Part shown: one piece after another, positions 22,169-32,125 of the stretch
How positions within the stretch are numbered: position 1 is the first letter of the stretch
Layout: every line of letters starts with the position of its first letter
From: Ehretia macrophylla
Lineage: Eukaryota > Streptophyta > Magnoliopsida > Boraginales > Ehretiaceae
Assembly: GCA_037974665.1 (NCBI GenBank)
Contig: CM075765.1
Span: 17,187,648 to 17,251,647, forward strand
DNA length: 64,000 nucleotides
Reading direction: 5' to 3'
Program-made: the position numbers and the translations under genes
The notes under the pieces: generated by a model
The model's input: only the letters and a program-made list of their open reading frames with translations
The model's database searches: none
Told to the model about the DNA's origin: nothing

Positions 22169-23338
22169 TCATTGCTTTGGTAGAGAATTGTTGAAAACCA
22201 ACCTCAATCGACGAGCAAAAACATCCAATTCCGCCACCCTTTGCTCCTGCCACCGCTTCTTGACGCTCTCGTCCTCATTTCCCAACTCCAAACGACCATT
22301 CACTTTTGACCCTCCCCCAACAATAATTCCCATTCTCACTTCCTCCAAAGCCTCATTGAACACATTAATCACCGCCTTCGCGGCCACCTCCCCAACCCCA
22401 TTGACACCCTGACCAACAACACCACCACCACCAACACCAAGACCAGTCTCCACCATTTCTTCCTCCTTGACCCGAACACCATGACCATTCTGCCCCACCA
22501 TTTCCTCCTCCTCCTCCTCCTCAACCCCAATACCAACGCCAACACCATCTTCTTCAAACTCCACATTCACTTCGCTCAACTTCACGTCCACTCCATCCTC
22601 CTCCTCATTGTCATTGTCATTATCCCCTCGACTGATCATCAAACTCTCCTGATCTAAACCCGGCAAATTCGGCGAAAAACTCACTTTAACGCCAACCAAA
22701 CCCGACTTATTACTACTATTATCACTATACCCATTTCTTTGATTATCAAATCTACCGTTATTATTATTGTTATTATTATTATTGTTATTATTATTATTGT
22801 TATTGTAGTCCACGCAATTCGGAGTCGAAAACGGAGAACTCATAGCGAAATCAGGGTGCCACAGCTGTTTAGAGAGATGATAAAGAGCGCGATCGTGAGG
22901 AGAGAGAAGAGAAGGGTCGAGGCCTTTGGAGAGGCGCGTCGAGATGACGCGGAACTTCTTGCGAAGGCGGCGGAGCTTCTCGGAGAGCTGGGATTTGGTG
23001 TAAGGCTGAGACATGGCGTTGGAGAAGCGCGTGTAGAACACGTTCAGGTCGCGCGGGAACGAGAGGTGATCGGCCGCGCTGTCTAGTAGGCCTTGCAAGA
23101 ACCGGATCTCGTCTGGCTCTGTCCATATCCTGTGGAATTTGAACGGCGGCGGACGTGGGCTGTCGTCTCCTCCTCCTCCTCCTCCTCCTCTACTTCCGCC
23201 ACCGCCGTAGACGGTGGCGGAAGTGGTTTCAGGGGTTTTGCGTTTGATGGGTAGCTTGGATTTAGTGGAGAGTGTGTGGGGATCATTAGGTTGTTGGGTA
23301 GGGGTAGGGGTAGGGGCGGGCGTAGGGGTGGAGTCCAT
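22169..23338 (-). CDS. GeBP/STKL-family (storekeeper-like, DUF573) DNA-binding protein
   Basis: Single exon, 389 residues, start at 23,338 (MDSTPTPAPTPTPTQQPNDP). Residues about 68-160 carry the plant-specific GeBP/STKL DNA-binding domain: FHRIWTEPDEIRFLQGLLD, then LNVFYTRFSNAM, QLSEKLRRLRKKF, and PHDRALYHLSKQLW at the end. The family acts in the nucleus as non-canonical leucine-zipper regulators; members bind the GLABROUS1 promoter or patatin-type sugar elements. The C-terminal end has a heptad-like helix (KKRWQEQRVAELDVFARRLR) that fits the family's zipper region. Low-complexity parts are a TP repeat at the N-terminus, a Gly run (44-57), an Asn run of about 15 residues (179-194) and an acidic Glu run. 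The frame is intact. Specific targets cannot be read from sequence. Confidence 0.88.
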   Translation of the reverse strand: MDSTPTPAPTPTPTQQPNDPHTLSTKSKLPIKRKTPETTSATVYGGGGSRGGGGGGGDDSPRPPPFKFHRIWTEPDEIRFLQGLLDSAADHLSFPRDLNVFYTRFSNAMSQPYTKSQLSEKLRRLRKKFRVISTRLSKGLDPSLLSPHDRALYHLSKQLWHPDFAMSSPFSTPNCVDYNNNNNNNNNNNNNNNNGRFDNQRNGYSDNSSNKSGLVGVKVSFSPNLPGLDQESLMISRGDNDNDNEEEDGVDVKLSEVNVEFEEDGVGVGIGVEEEEEEEMVGQNGHGVRVKEEEMVETGLGVGGGGVVGQGVNGVGEVAAKAVINVFNEALEEVRMGIIVGGGSKVNGRLELGNEDESVKKRWQEQRVAELDVFARRLRLVFNNSLPKQ

Positions 23339-24310
23339 GGTTACGTGGGTGGACCACTGTGTGTTGTGTGTGTCTGACTACTGTTGTTGTTGTTGTTGGA
23401 GTTGTAGTGAGGTGAGGTTAAACTGTGAATGAGTTTTTACTTTTTAGTAAAAAAGGGTTAATGAGGTTTTTTAGGTGGATTAGGCGATTAGGATTAGAGT
23501 TCGATGGAGTGTTTTGGGTGAGCGTTAGTCTCGGTGATTAAGGTTGAGACTTTGTAAACCCTGGGGGTGGTTAATTTACTTGGTTAATTCAATTTCTTAT
23601 TGGGCTAAAATTTGTAATTTTTTTTTCCCAAAATATGTTTCAAGAGCATGAGTAATTAATTTCGAAAAGAGAATTTAATTATCCTTTAGACCAACTCCAA
23701 CATCTTCTTTATTTTTTTCTCCCAACATGCAAGGTATTGAAAATATTTCCTTACATATAGAAATACCATATTTCAGTTTTATTATAATAATTTTCCTATA
23801 TTAATTAATCCCTAACTTTGGAGAATTCTTGTTTCAAGTTTACTCTAATATTTTCTCTACATTTAATTAATTCATAACTTTGGAGAGTTCATGTTTCAAG
23901 TTCACTCTAACAACTTCTCGATTTTAGTCATGCGACTGTTAGGAGGAATTGAGGACAAGATGTAGATGGTCTTTTTTCTATCAATTGTCGAGATATTAAA
24001 AATGAGTTTAACGATCCTTTTGTTGCTAATTAAAAAAAAACATTTAGGTTATTTGTTAAAGCTTATTTGTACAAAACAATTTCTTTTGTTGCTAATTAAA
24101 AAAAAAAATGCTAAGTACAAAATAATTTTCTTGCATGTAAGGTAAAGAAGCATTTAGGTTAGCTGTGGGAGTTAATATCCCTAATGTGACCTTATTTTGG
24201 GATGACAATTTATGCTCATATCTATCTAAAAGTTTGAACCTTTCAATTAAAAGTTTTAAAGTTAAAGTCCTAAGTTTCATATTAGGTTAAGTTTAGGTGC
24301 TAAAATCACT
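23339..24310. other. Upstream region of the STKL-like gene
   Basis: The first 100 bp carry a (TTG)n run (about 23,381-23,398) in the presumed 5' leader. Beyond it the DNA is AT-rich. Two short near-repeats around 23,815-23,900 (CTTTGGAGAATTCTTGTTTC and CTTTGGAGAGTTCATGTTTC) are seen. No gene. Confidence 0.45.
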
Positions 24311-24990
24311 TTTTTTTTCTTTCGGTAGGAGACTCAAAGCCAAATTATGAAGCAACCAACCGAGGGAATTTTTCATCCCTCCGATCCTTTTCAAGCAAAA
24401 CTAAGAGTGGTTGTGGGATGTTGTCCACTGAATGTGCTCCTAACGGCCATTGAAAAGTATAATTAGCAAGTCAATCTGTACAGAAATTTGCCACCTAAAA
24501 GACACGTTCCAAATAAAACCCAACATTCCCCTGTAACATTTTTTTTGCAATCTTCAATCAACCATCTGAGAGGACTGTTTGGAAATGTCTGACCCCTAAT
24601 CAAGTTAATCACCAAAGTTGAATTTGATTCAATTGTGAGTTTACGAACACCCATGGAAATTGCTCGCTTAAGCCCTTCCCAAAGTGCCAAGAGCTCTGCC
24701 CTATTATTAGTAGCAATTCCCAAGTTCACCACATATCCCATCATCCAATTTGCTTCCTCATTCCGGAATAAACCTCCTTCACATGAGAGGCTTGGATTTC
24801 CTTTCGAGCATCAATCAATATTAAGTTTTCATCCTTCTTGGGGTTTAACCCAACCAATAGGTGCGACAAGCTTAACATTATCCTTCACATTCACATGTCG
24901 ATTCCAAGCTATTTGAAAATTCATGACCTGTCTCTTGATAAATTCGATTATGATTAAATCAGATTGCGAATTATCTCCTTCAATTTTTTT
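24311..24990 (-). pseudogene. LINE-type retrotransposon relic, RNase H domain
   Basis: The minus-strand frame 24,463-24,744 reads NNRAELLALWEGLKRAISMG and LTIESNSTLVINLIRG. These are hallmarks of the plant non-LTR RNase H (RVT_3) domain, with the catalytic E of 'RAEL' and a changed D (ESNS where D-S is usual). Upstream on the same strand IGWVKPQEG and GNPSLSCEGGLFRNEE continue the domain, but stop codons lie between them. A T-run at 24,311 (the poly-A end on the minus strand) closes the relic. It is 5'-truncated and dead. Confidence 0.7.
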
Positions 24991-26159
24991 TTCATTCCTT
25001 CACTTCCAAATCCACCAAATTGTGGTCACAAAAATAATGTTCCATGCACAACCACTAGCTTCCATTTTTTCAAAAAATAAATAAAATAGAGTTGGAGAGT
25101 TTCCTATAGAGATTTTCCAAAAGAGTTTCTAACAATCTCAATTGAAACAACAAAACCTTTTCGAGGTTCTTTTGGCATATGAAGTTGTAACATAGTTACT
25201 GAAAGTGTTTGGCATTGTCTACCTTAATATCACATCTTAATAATGTGATATGACATGTAAGAAAAATTTGAACATAAAATACCAATAAGTCTTGTTTCAA
25301 ATCAAAAGGTAAAAAGAAAAAAAAAATTAAAGAAGTTAATAATACTTTCATCCTTATCTAAGGGTGAAATTTCGTAATACTCACTCTCTACTTTGTTTTA
25401 GTCAGAGTTCACATTAATTTTGTCGTACTTTCTCCTCATTTATCTTATTTATATTTAGAATTCAAAGTTTGAATTTTTGTATTTACAACACAACCAATTT
25501 ATTGGCTTCTTTTGCTTTCAATTTATGCTATAGAATCCAAGTCTCTTACATTTTGGTAAACCCTCATAAAATAAAATTTCCGTACTTTAGTGGTTAAATT
25601 ACAATTTTAAGTAACTATTTTTGGAAATTGGTTAGAATTTAGAGTAGTTGCATATTTTGAAGTAAACATGTTTGCAGGTGATGGCATTTTTTCCTACCCA
25701 TGGCTCACATTCATGGTTTGGAGTAGACATATATATATATTATATTCCACGTTAAAATCGACAGAAAAATAGACGGTTGAGAGTCATATGCAATGTTTTT
25801 CATAACATAGGGTTTATAACACTACTTTTTAAAATACATGGTTTAGAATGCAATTTTATGAAAACACTTAAGGTATGGTGTATTTTACTCAATTAATTTG
25901 TTAGCAAAAAGACCATCTATGTTTCATAAATGGAAATATATTGTATACGGGATAGATCGCAATTGTGGCTCTTTCAATCTGATAACAACTACAGTTAAGC
26001 TATTCTTCAATGCAGCCATTCATCACATATGGGGGAAAGGAATAGAAGCCACATCAAGGGGTTTTTCTTAGCAAGGATTAACTCTTTTACCATATTTTTT
26101 TTTAGTCCGTAAAGCAAAAGTTGTATGTTACAAAAAAGTTTAGAAATAGTGCACTTAAT
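24991..26159. other. Intergenic sequence without recognised features
   Basis: AT-rich DNA with a few A-runs and one ATATATATATAT at about 25,728. Nothing supports a gene. Positions 26,152-26,159 (CACTTAAT) are the left target-site duplication of the next element. Confidence 0.45.
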
Positions 26160-26347
26160 TAGAGATGACAACAGGTATCTGCTATACCCGAAATCGATGA
26201 ATAACTGCATGATAAAAAACCGATAACGAAAACCGATGAGGAAACCATTAGGTTTTGGATTTTATAAAGCAAAACCGACGAATAAACCGATAGGCTTTGA
26301 TTTTTTATATTAAAAAAAATCGAAATCCGATTAGTAATTTATTATTT

Positions 26348-26402
<55 letters not shown>

Positions 26403-27200
26403 TATACACATATATATATATACTAAAATAATATATTTGAGGGTATGTTAGTAAATTCGTATTTATTAATAGAAAAAGTAAAAATGTTGCTGCTGCTGCT
26501 TTTTTTGTTTGTTGGTTACAGCTCATTCTTTCACTTAACCCCATTCCACTATCTCAATTCCCTGCTTCTCCCATCCTCATCTACTCTTGCTTCCCTTCCC
26601 CTATCCTGTCAACCTCACTCTGCTTCTTTCTCCGATGATCTTCGCCACAAGATAATCAAGAAATATGCTATGCAGTAGGTTAGAGTTATTTTTTTAATTC
26701 TTTTTCATTTGGTGAATAAATCAGTGAATTTATCTTAGTTTTATTTAATTAGTTGCTTTTTAGAATACTAGTAAAATACTAGATTTTAAAGCAAGGGTTT
26801 TAAATAAGTGATTTTATCTTAGTTCTCATTTCTCAGTGTAATGTAATTTAGTTGTTTTGCAATCTAAGATATGGATTTCGCAAGTAATATATATGGTGTT
26901 TGAGGTTTTATCTTAGTTCTCATTTCTCAGTATATATATTTCTTTAATTTTATTATTTAATATGTATAGACTGTGATTTATTATTTTTTAAGATTTTTTT
27001 TACATTTAAATTAATGTTTTTTTTTCATAAATTTGGACCTTTTTCTATTTAAATTGATTTTTTTTAAATAATCGGTTTCGGTTATCCGCAGGTTTTTAAA
27101 AACCCGTAGGTTGCGGTTTTGGATATAAATTTTGTAAACCCGTCGATTTCGGTTTCGGTTTTGCAAAAAATTGCAGATAACCGACCCGTTATCATCCCTA
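26160..27200. mobile_element. hAT-like non-autonomous element with 8-bp target-site duplication
   Basis: The left end TAGAGATGACAACAGGTATC and the reversed right end TAGGGATGATAACGGGTCGG are hAT-style termini. CACTTAAT (26,152-26,159) and CACTTAAC (27,201-27,208) flank it, matching in 7 of 8 positions. Sub-terminal arms contain repeated 'AAACCGAT' and 'ATCGGTTTCGGTT' phrases. The interior has a (TA)n tract (26,350-26,397) and an AT-rich core; there is no transposase. Confidence 0.75.
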
Positions 27201-27208
27201 CACTTAAC

Positions 27209-27597
27209 AAGACCATATGTGGAGTATGAGAAGTTAGATGTTTTCTTTGGATAACGTGAAAACTCAGTTGACAAAATTCGATCACCAAATTATGCAATGA
27301 AGTTTGACTAATAACTAGTAACTCTTTGGGTGCAACGGTGCGCCTCTACACAAACACTATATCAATCAAGAATGAAACTCCAGAATAATAAAAAGTATTA
27401 AACTAACGACCTCGCATAAATAATTTCACTTCAATTACCGTTAAACCATACCCCAGGGGCATGAGAAGTTGATGTTAGTAGATGGTGCTCTATAATTGGT
27501 GCAGCCTACTCATTTTTTTATTAGTGTGCATGAAACGTAATTGTTTACTTGAAAAAAAAAAGTCAATTGATAATTTCAAATTAACCAAAAATAGTCA
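27209..27597. other. Intergenic stretch with a possible SINE relic
   Basis: On the minus strand about 27,395-27,470 reads GGTATGGTTTAACGGTAATT and, further on, GCGAGGTCGTTAGTTTAA, spaced like pol III A and B boxes. This is weak and single-copy. Nothing else seen. Confidence 0.3.
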
Positions 27598-27750
27598 CTA
27601 GCTATTTAGTGTAGTGATATGATTCTTATTTTAAATAGAAGAGATCTCAATATCAAATTTTGTATGTGACATTTTTTGACTAAGACGTGTATAATATCTT
27701 AAATTATGTAAATGGGTCTAGACCTCCCTTAAACATAAAAAATTAACCAA
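27598..27750 (+). mobile_element. tRNA-derived SINE relic (same family as 14,055-14,200)
   Basis: TAGTGTAGTGATATGATTCT, then AGATCTCAATATCAAATTT, then GGGTCTAGACCTCCCTTAAA and an A-rich tail. Blocks occur in the same order and spacing as in the copy at 14,055-14,200. Confidence 0.5.
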
Positions 27751-27956
27751 AAAAATGAAAAGAGAAAAAAGAATAGTCAAAGATGAAGAGAAATGAAATG
27801 AACCCGTAACACCTAGTTGAGTTAAAAGGTATATAGTAATTTATTATAATCAAAATTTTGAGTTTAAATCATAATTTTAACGATAATTGTGAAAAACAAA
27901 ACCAACAAAAAAGGAGTACCACACTCAATAGCGGGGTGAGAGTCATGTATAGTCTA

Positions 27957-28498
27957 GGAAAAGTTGCACATTTAGTCTCTATTGTTTTTCAAATGTCTCA
28001 ATTTAATCTTAATTGTTTAATTTTTTTTTTTAATTTAGTCTTTATTATTTTTCCAAAAATTTCAATTTGGTCCCCATTATTTAAAATTTTTCAAATTTGT
28101 TCCTATTATTTTTCTAAAAGGTTTCAATTTCATCTCTATTGTTTTAAAAAAGTTTCAATTTAATCTTTGTTATTTTCCTAAATGTTTTAATTTCGTCCCT
28201 ATTATTTTCGTAAAGTTTCAAATTAGTCTCTATTATTAAGAACTAAATTAAATTTTTTTGAGAAACAACATGAAAGAATTTGATTTTTTTAATAAAAATA
28301 ATAGAGACTAAATTGATTAATTTTAAATAATAGAGATAAATTTAAAATTTTAGAAAAATAATAAGGATGAAATTAAATTTTTTTTAAAAATAAAAGGGAT
28401 TAAATTGAGAAATTCAAAACAAAAAAAATCAAATTGAGATATTTTAAAAATAATAAAGATATTTTAGAAATAATAGGGAGTGAATGTGAGATTTTCCC
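27957..28498. mobile_element. Mutator-like MITE directly upstream of the PPR gene
   Basis: The left arm starts GGAAAAGTTGCACATTTAGT and the reversed right arm starts GGGAAAATCTCACATTCACT. Both arms continue with 'TCCCTATTATTTTT' phrases nearly to the middle, so the whole 542 bp can fold back. Flanks are TATAGTCTA (27,948-27,956) and TGTAGTCTA (28,499-28,507), a 9-bp duplication with one mismatch. The right end is only 43 bp from the PPR start codon. Confidence 0.7.
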
Positions 28499-28541
28499 TG
28501 TAGTCTATACAAGAACTCTCTCGTACCCCAATGTAATCAAA

Positions 28542-30251
28542 ATGGCCTCTCTCCTTCGCATCACTCCATCTTCAATTCCCCAATCAATCAACAAGCTTTC
28601 TCGCTTCTCTATTCACATCCACCCTTCAATCTCTTCAACAAAACCATCACAAACCAATGATGAAAACACCATTATCGCCTCTATATGCAACTCATTACAC
28701 AGAGGCCAAAACTGGGACACATTAACCCAAAGCTTCAACTCAATTCCCTTCACCAACTCACTTGTCCAAAACATACTTTTACACCTCAAAGAACCCATAA
28801 ATGCAAAAAAAGCACTCAACTTTTTCCATTGGTCAGCTCAACAAAAGCATTTCCAACACACCATTTCAACTTACTGCATCACAATTCATATATTAGTTAA
28901 GGCCAGGCTTGTCAAAGATGCCAAAGCCTTGCTTGAATCAATTTTGGCTAATGGCAGCGCGGTGCGCGAATCTCCTGCTACAAGTGGGGTTCGAGAAAGG
29001 GTCGGACTCACTTTGACAAAATTGTTTGAAAATGATGATAAAGTCCCAATTTTTGTTGTTCTTGATGCATTAATAGATAGTTATAAAGCTACTGATTCAA
29101 CCCCATTTGTGTTTGATTTGTTTATGCAAACTTGTGCCAAGTTGAGGTTGATTGATGATGTTGTTGAAGCATGTAATATCTTGGATGAAAATGGATTTAT
29201 GCTTAGTGTGGTGAGTTATAATACTATGCTTTATGTTATGCAAAAATCTGATAAGACTGGTTTGGTTTGGGTTGTATATGAGCATATGATTGAGAAAAGA
29301 AAATACCCAAATGAAAATACAGTTAAAATCATGGTTGATGCATTGTGTAAAGAAGGAAAATTGCAGAAGTTTGTTGATGTTGTGGATAGGATTGTTGGGA
29401 AGAGGTGTACTTCACCTCTTGTGGTTGTGAATACTTGTTTGGTGTATGGGATGATAGAAGAGGGTAGAATTGGAGATGGATTGGTTTTATTGAAGAGAAT
29501 GTTGCAGAAAAATATGATTCTTGATGTTATTGCTTACTCTTTGGTTGTTTTTGCTAAGGTGAAGATGGGGGATTTGGAGGCTGCCTGGCAGGTTTTTGAG
29601 GGAATGCTTAACAGAGGTTTTGATGGGAATGCTTTCGTGTATACCGTGTTTATTGGGGCGTATTGTGATGAAGGGAAAATTGAGGAAGCTATTGAAGTAT
29701 TTGAAGAAATGGAAAATTCGAGTTTCAAGCCGTTTGATGAAACATTTAATCATCTGATAAGGGGATGTTCTAGAGCAGCACGATTGGAGGAAAGCTTGAA
29801 GTTTTGTGAGAGAATGATTGCAATCGCACTTGTTCCTTGTTGTTCTGTTTTCAATGAGATGGTTGAGAAGCTATGTGGAAATGGATATACAAAGCGTGCT
29901 GATGAGGTGTTGACTGTTTTGCTGGAGAAGGGATTTGTTCCTGATGAGAATACTTATTCTCATCTAATATCTGGCTATGGAAAAGAAGAAAGTGTTGAGG
30001 ATGCTCTCAAGCTTTATTATGAGATGGAATACAAATCAATCTCTCCTGGTTCTTTGGCTTTCTGTTCATTGATTGTTGGTCTTTGTCAGCATAAAAGATT
30101 AAGGGAAGCGGAGAAGTTTCTACTGATATTGAAAGATCGATCATTAGTTCCGAATGCTTTTATTTATGAGACTCTAATTTCCACCTACTTGGAGAAGGGT
30201 GACGAGGTGAGGGCGCATGAGCTGTACAGTGAAATGTTAGGAGAACAATAA
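28542..30251 (+). CDS. P-class pentatricopeptide repeat protein, probably organelle-targeted
   Basis: Intronless, 569 residues from the ATG at 28,542 (MASLLRITPSSIPQSINKLS). An upstream ATG in frame at 28,434 is not used here because it lies inside the MITE. The N-terminus is rich in Ser, Arg and hydroxylated residues with no acidic residue in the first 35, as for mitochondrial or plastid presequences. From about residue 90 on the protein is built of 35-residue PPR units. Examples of the unit core are SYNTMLYVMQKSDKTGLVW, VYTVFIGAYCDEGKIEEAI, TFNHLIRGCSRAARLEESL and TYSHLISGYGKEESVEDAL. No E, E+ or DYW editing domain follows; the chain ends soon after the last repeat. P-class PPRs bind organelle RNA and act in stabilisation, splicing or translation. 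I do not assign an orthologue or RNA target. Confidence 0.9.
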   Translation: MASLLRITPSSIPQSINKLSRFSIHIHPSISSTKPSQTNDENTIIASICNSLHRGQNWDTLTQSFNSIPFTNSLVQNILLHLKEPINAKKALNFFHWSAQQKHFQHTISTYCITIHILVKARLVKDAKALLESILANGSAVRESPATSGVRERVGLTLTKLFENDDKVPIFVVLDALIDSYKATDSTPFVFDLFMQTCAKLRLIDDVVEACNILDENGFMLSVVSYNTMLYVMQKSDKTGLVWVVYEHMIEKRKYPNENTVKIMVDALCKEGKLQKFVDVVDRIVGKRCTSPLVVVNTCLVYGMIEEGRIGDGLVLLKRMLQKNMILDVIAYSLVVFAKVKMGDLEAAWQVFEGMLNRGFDGNAFVYTVFIGAYCDEGKIEEAIEVFEEMENSSFKPFDETFNHLIRGCSRAARLEESLKFCERMIAIALVPCCSVFNEMVEKLCGNGYTKRADEVLTVLLEKGFVPDENTYSHLISGYGKEESVEDALKLYYEMEYKSISPGSLAFCSLIVGLCQHKRLREAEKFLLILKDRSLVPNAFIYETLISTYLEKGDEVRAHELYSEMLGEQ

Positions 30252-31371
30252 AAAACAAGCGGCTAGATTACTATGCCTATCAAGAATGGAAATTCTTCTA
30301 TGTTGATCTGTTAGTCAACTGAGAAGATATATCCAGATGCATATCAGGATGCTAATGCTAGAAACGAGTACACCAGTAATTTGTTATTTGCTAAGAGCTA
30401 TATAGTCGTAGCAGGCTGCGAATTCAAGAAACACGCTGAACAAAACTATAACTGGTTCTTGCTCTTGCAAAGAGAGGTGTCCACAGGGTCATGCCTTTCA
30501 TCTTGCTGTATACTTTGACAGTCTTTAACTTGGTACATGAATCATTGCACAGGCATGGCTATGGTGGCATTTCATCTACTTTGCATAAACTTGTTGCAGG
30601 AGTATAGTTCACTAAAGAATTTGAGGCCGTGAATTTTGAAAGCCCTGATTTTCATGCTGCATTGCCCATTCATCTAAAATGACATAGAATGGTAGAAGCA
30701 TCAAGGGAGGTCTCAAGTGCCCAAGTCATAGAAATTTATGTGAGCATAATATTCTTGGTAAAGAAGGGGCATGGGTGTATGACGATCAGCTACCTCCAAG
30801 TGCACGAACCATGCTGGTGGCCGGTGGGCTAACCGAGCTAAAGCTGTGCGGGGTGGCTGCTCCCAGCAGGAATTGAACCTTTATCATACGTTAGCAAATT
30901 TATTCTGCTCCAGAAAATTTGAAGGTTAACCATACATTTTTCCAAGCTCCTTTTCCAGTCATTGGCACATCTGCGGGGCTGTTAATGGATGAGCCTTTCT
31001 TTGTCACCTGGCGGAGAAGCCCCCATTACGTTGTATAAACATTTTATTTCATAAGCAAATTTACATTACAAAATAGATGTCTAACCATGATCAGTTTTGT
31101 GTTTGTATTTTTATGTGAATGTAAATGATAATGAGGATGCGATTGATCCTGTATTAGGTTGATGAGCCATCGAAGTATATGGTCTGGTGGCGTTGGAAGA
31201 TGTCCTTGTCATGTTTCTTTGCTTCTTGTTCTCCAGCTTTGCTGTAAATATGAAGCATTTCATATAGGCCTACTTTCAGTCTGTACATATATGAGATATA
31301 ACGGTTATCAATTATCAATTATTGATACAATAATAAAACGTTATGTGAGATTTGAGAGTAACTTAATAGTG
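30252..31371. other. Presumed 3' UTR of the PPR gene and intergenic DNA
   Basis: The sequence just after the stop codon has the mixed composition of a long 3' UTR. A C/G-richer stretch near 30,805-30,870 (GGCCGGTGGGCTAACC, GCGGGGTGGCTGCTCCC) stands out but matches nothing I know. No further open frame is credible. Confidence 0.4.
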
Positions 31372-31470
31372 GAGTACTTTTTCTGGTAGTTGGGAGATCG
31401 GGATTCGAATCTCATGAGGGTTGGAGGCAAGTGGGGTGGGGGGTAAAGAAAAATAAAAAAATAAAAAGTT
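31372..31470 (+). mobile_element. tRNA-derived SINE relic
   Basis: GTAGTTGGGAGATCGGGATT leads into a B-box-like GGGATTCGAATCTC, then ATGAGGGTTGG, a G-run and an A-rich tail. A second copy lies at 32,010-32,125 with the same blocks (GATAGTTGGAAGATCATAGT, TCTAATCTCATGAGGGTGGG, A-tail). Confidence 0.5.
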
Positions 31471-31783
31471 ATGTGAATGATTTGCAACTGTTGGATTTTA
31501 TTTATAATATTATAATGTTACAAGGAAACCTTCCTATAGTTTAGTGTTCAAGCTCAGGAAGCTGCTCAAAACATTCTTCCTTTAAAAAAATCGTAAATGA
31601 TACATTTAAAAAAAAAAAAAATAACGAATAACTTACTATCAATAGAACTACATTAACCTACTCCTCTTGTGCAGTGCTACGCCCAATATGCACTATATTT
31701 ATCAAGGAGGTTCAAAATAGAAATCTTAGCCCACGAGTCAATACCTTTACAATTTGTTTCTGGGCATATAACATTCCAGTTCC

Positions 31784-31890
31784 CTTTTTTTTTTTGGGTC
31801 GGAAAGAACTTTTCATTGAAAGCAGAAAGAACAAATACAATAGAAACTTGTTGCTGCACAATTTGTTGCTCAGCTCTGCTTCCGTCCACA
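31784..31890 (-). mobile_element. 5'-truncated LINE tail
   Basis: On the plus strand a T-run (31,784-31,795) is followed by GGGTCGGAAAGAACTTTTCA and TTGAAAGCAGAAAGAAC. This reads on the minus strand like the poly-A-ended 3' terminus of a plant L1 LINE (AATGAAAAGTTCTTTCC). ACATTCCA occurs close outside both ends (31,768 and 31,888), a plausible target-site duplication. Confidence 0.35.
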
Positions 31891-32009
31891 TTCCATTGGC
31901 AAACTACTAAATAAACGACAATGAATTCATATGCAGAACATGGATTCGATCAGGTTAAGTCATCAATTGGAAACTCGGAAGTGTGAGATAACATCTCCTT
32001 TTCCCAACT

Positions 32010-32125
32010 CGTTGCGTGTTTGATGGGTTACTCTCTCTGATAGTTGGAAGATCATAGTTCTAATCTCATGAGGGTGGGGGTTAAAAAAAAAAAAAGGATA
32101 AAAAAGAAAATAAAAAGAAAACTCA
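32010..32125 (+). mobile_element. tRNA-derived SINE relic (same family as 31,372-31,470)
   Basis: It shares with the other copy the order TAGTTGG, AAGATC, TCTAATCTCATGAGGGT, G-run and then a long A-rich tail (32,083-32,122). Confidence 0.5.

Noticed and set aside
28434-28541. Upstream in-frame ATG extending the PPR protein by 36 residues
   Set aside because: It lies inside the MITE at 27,957-28,498, and the extension lacks presequence character, whereas the ATG at 28,542 starts a typical organelle presequence.
31669-31914. Open frames of 78-81 codons on the plus strand
   Set aside because: They overlap a truncated LINE tail and A/T-runs; no family resemblance.
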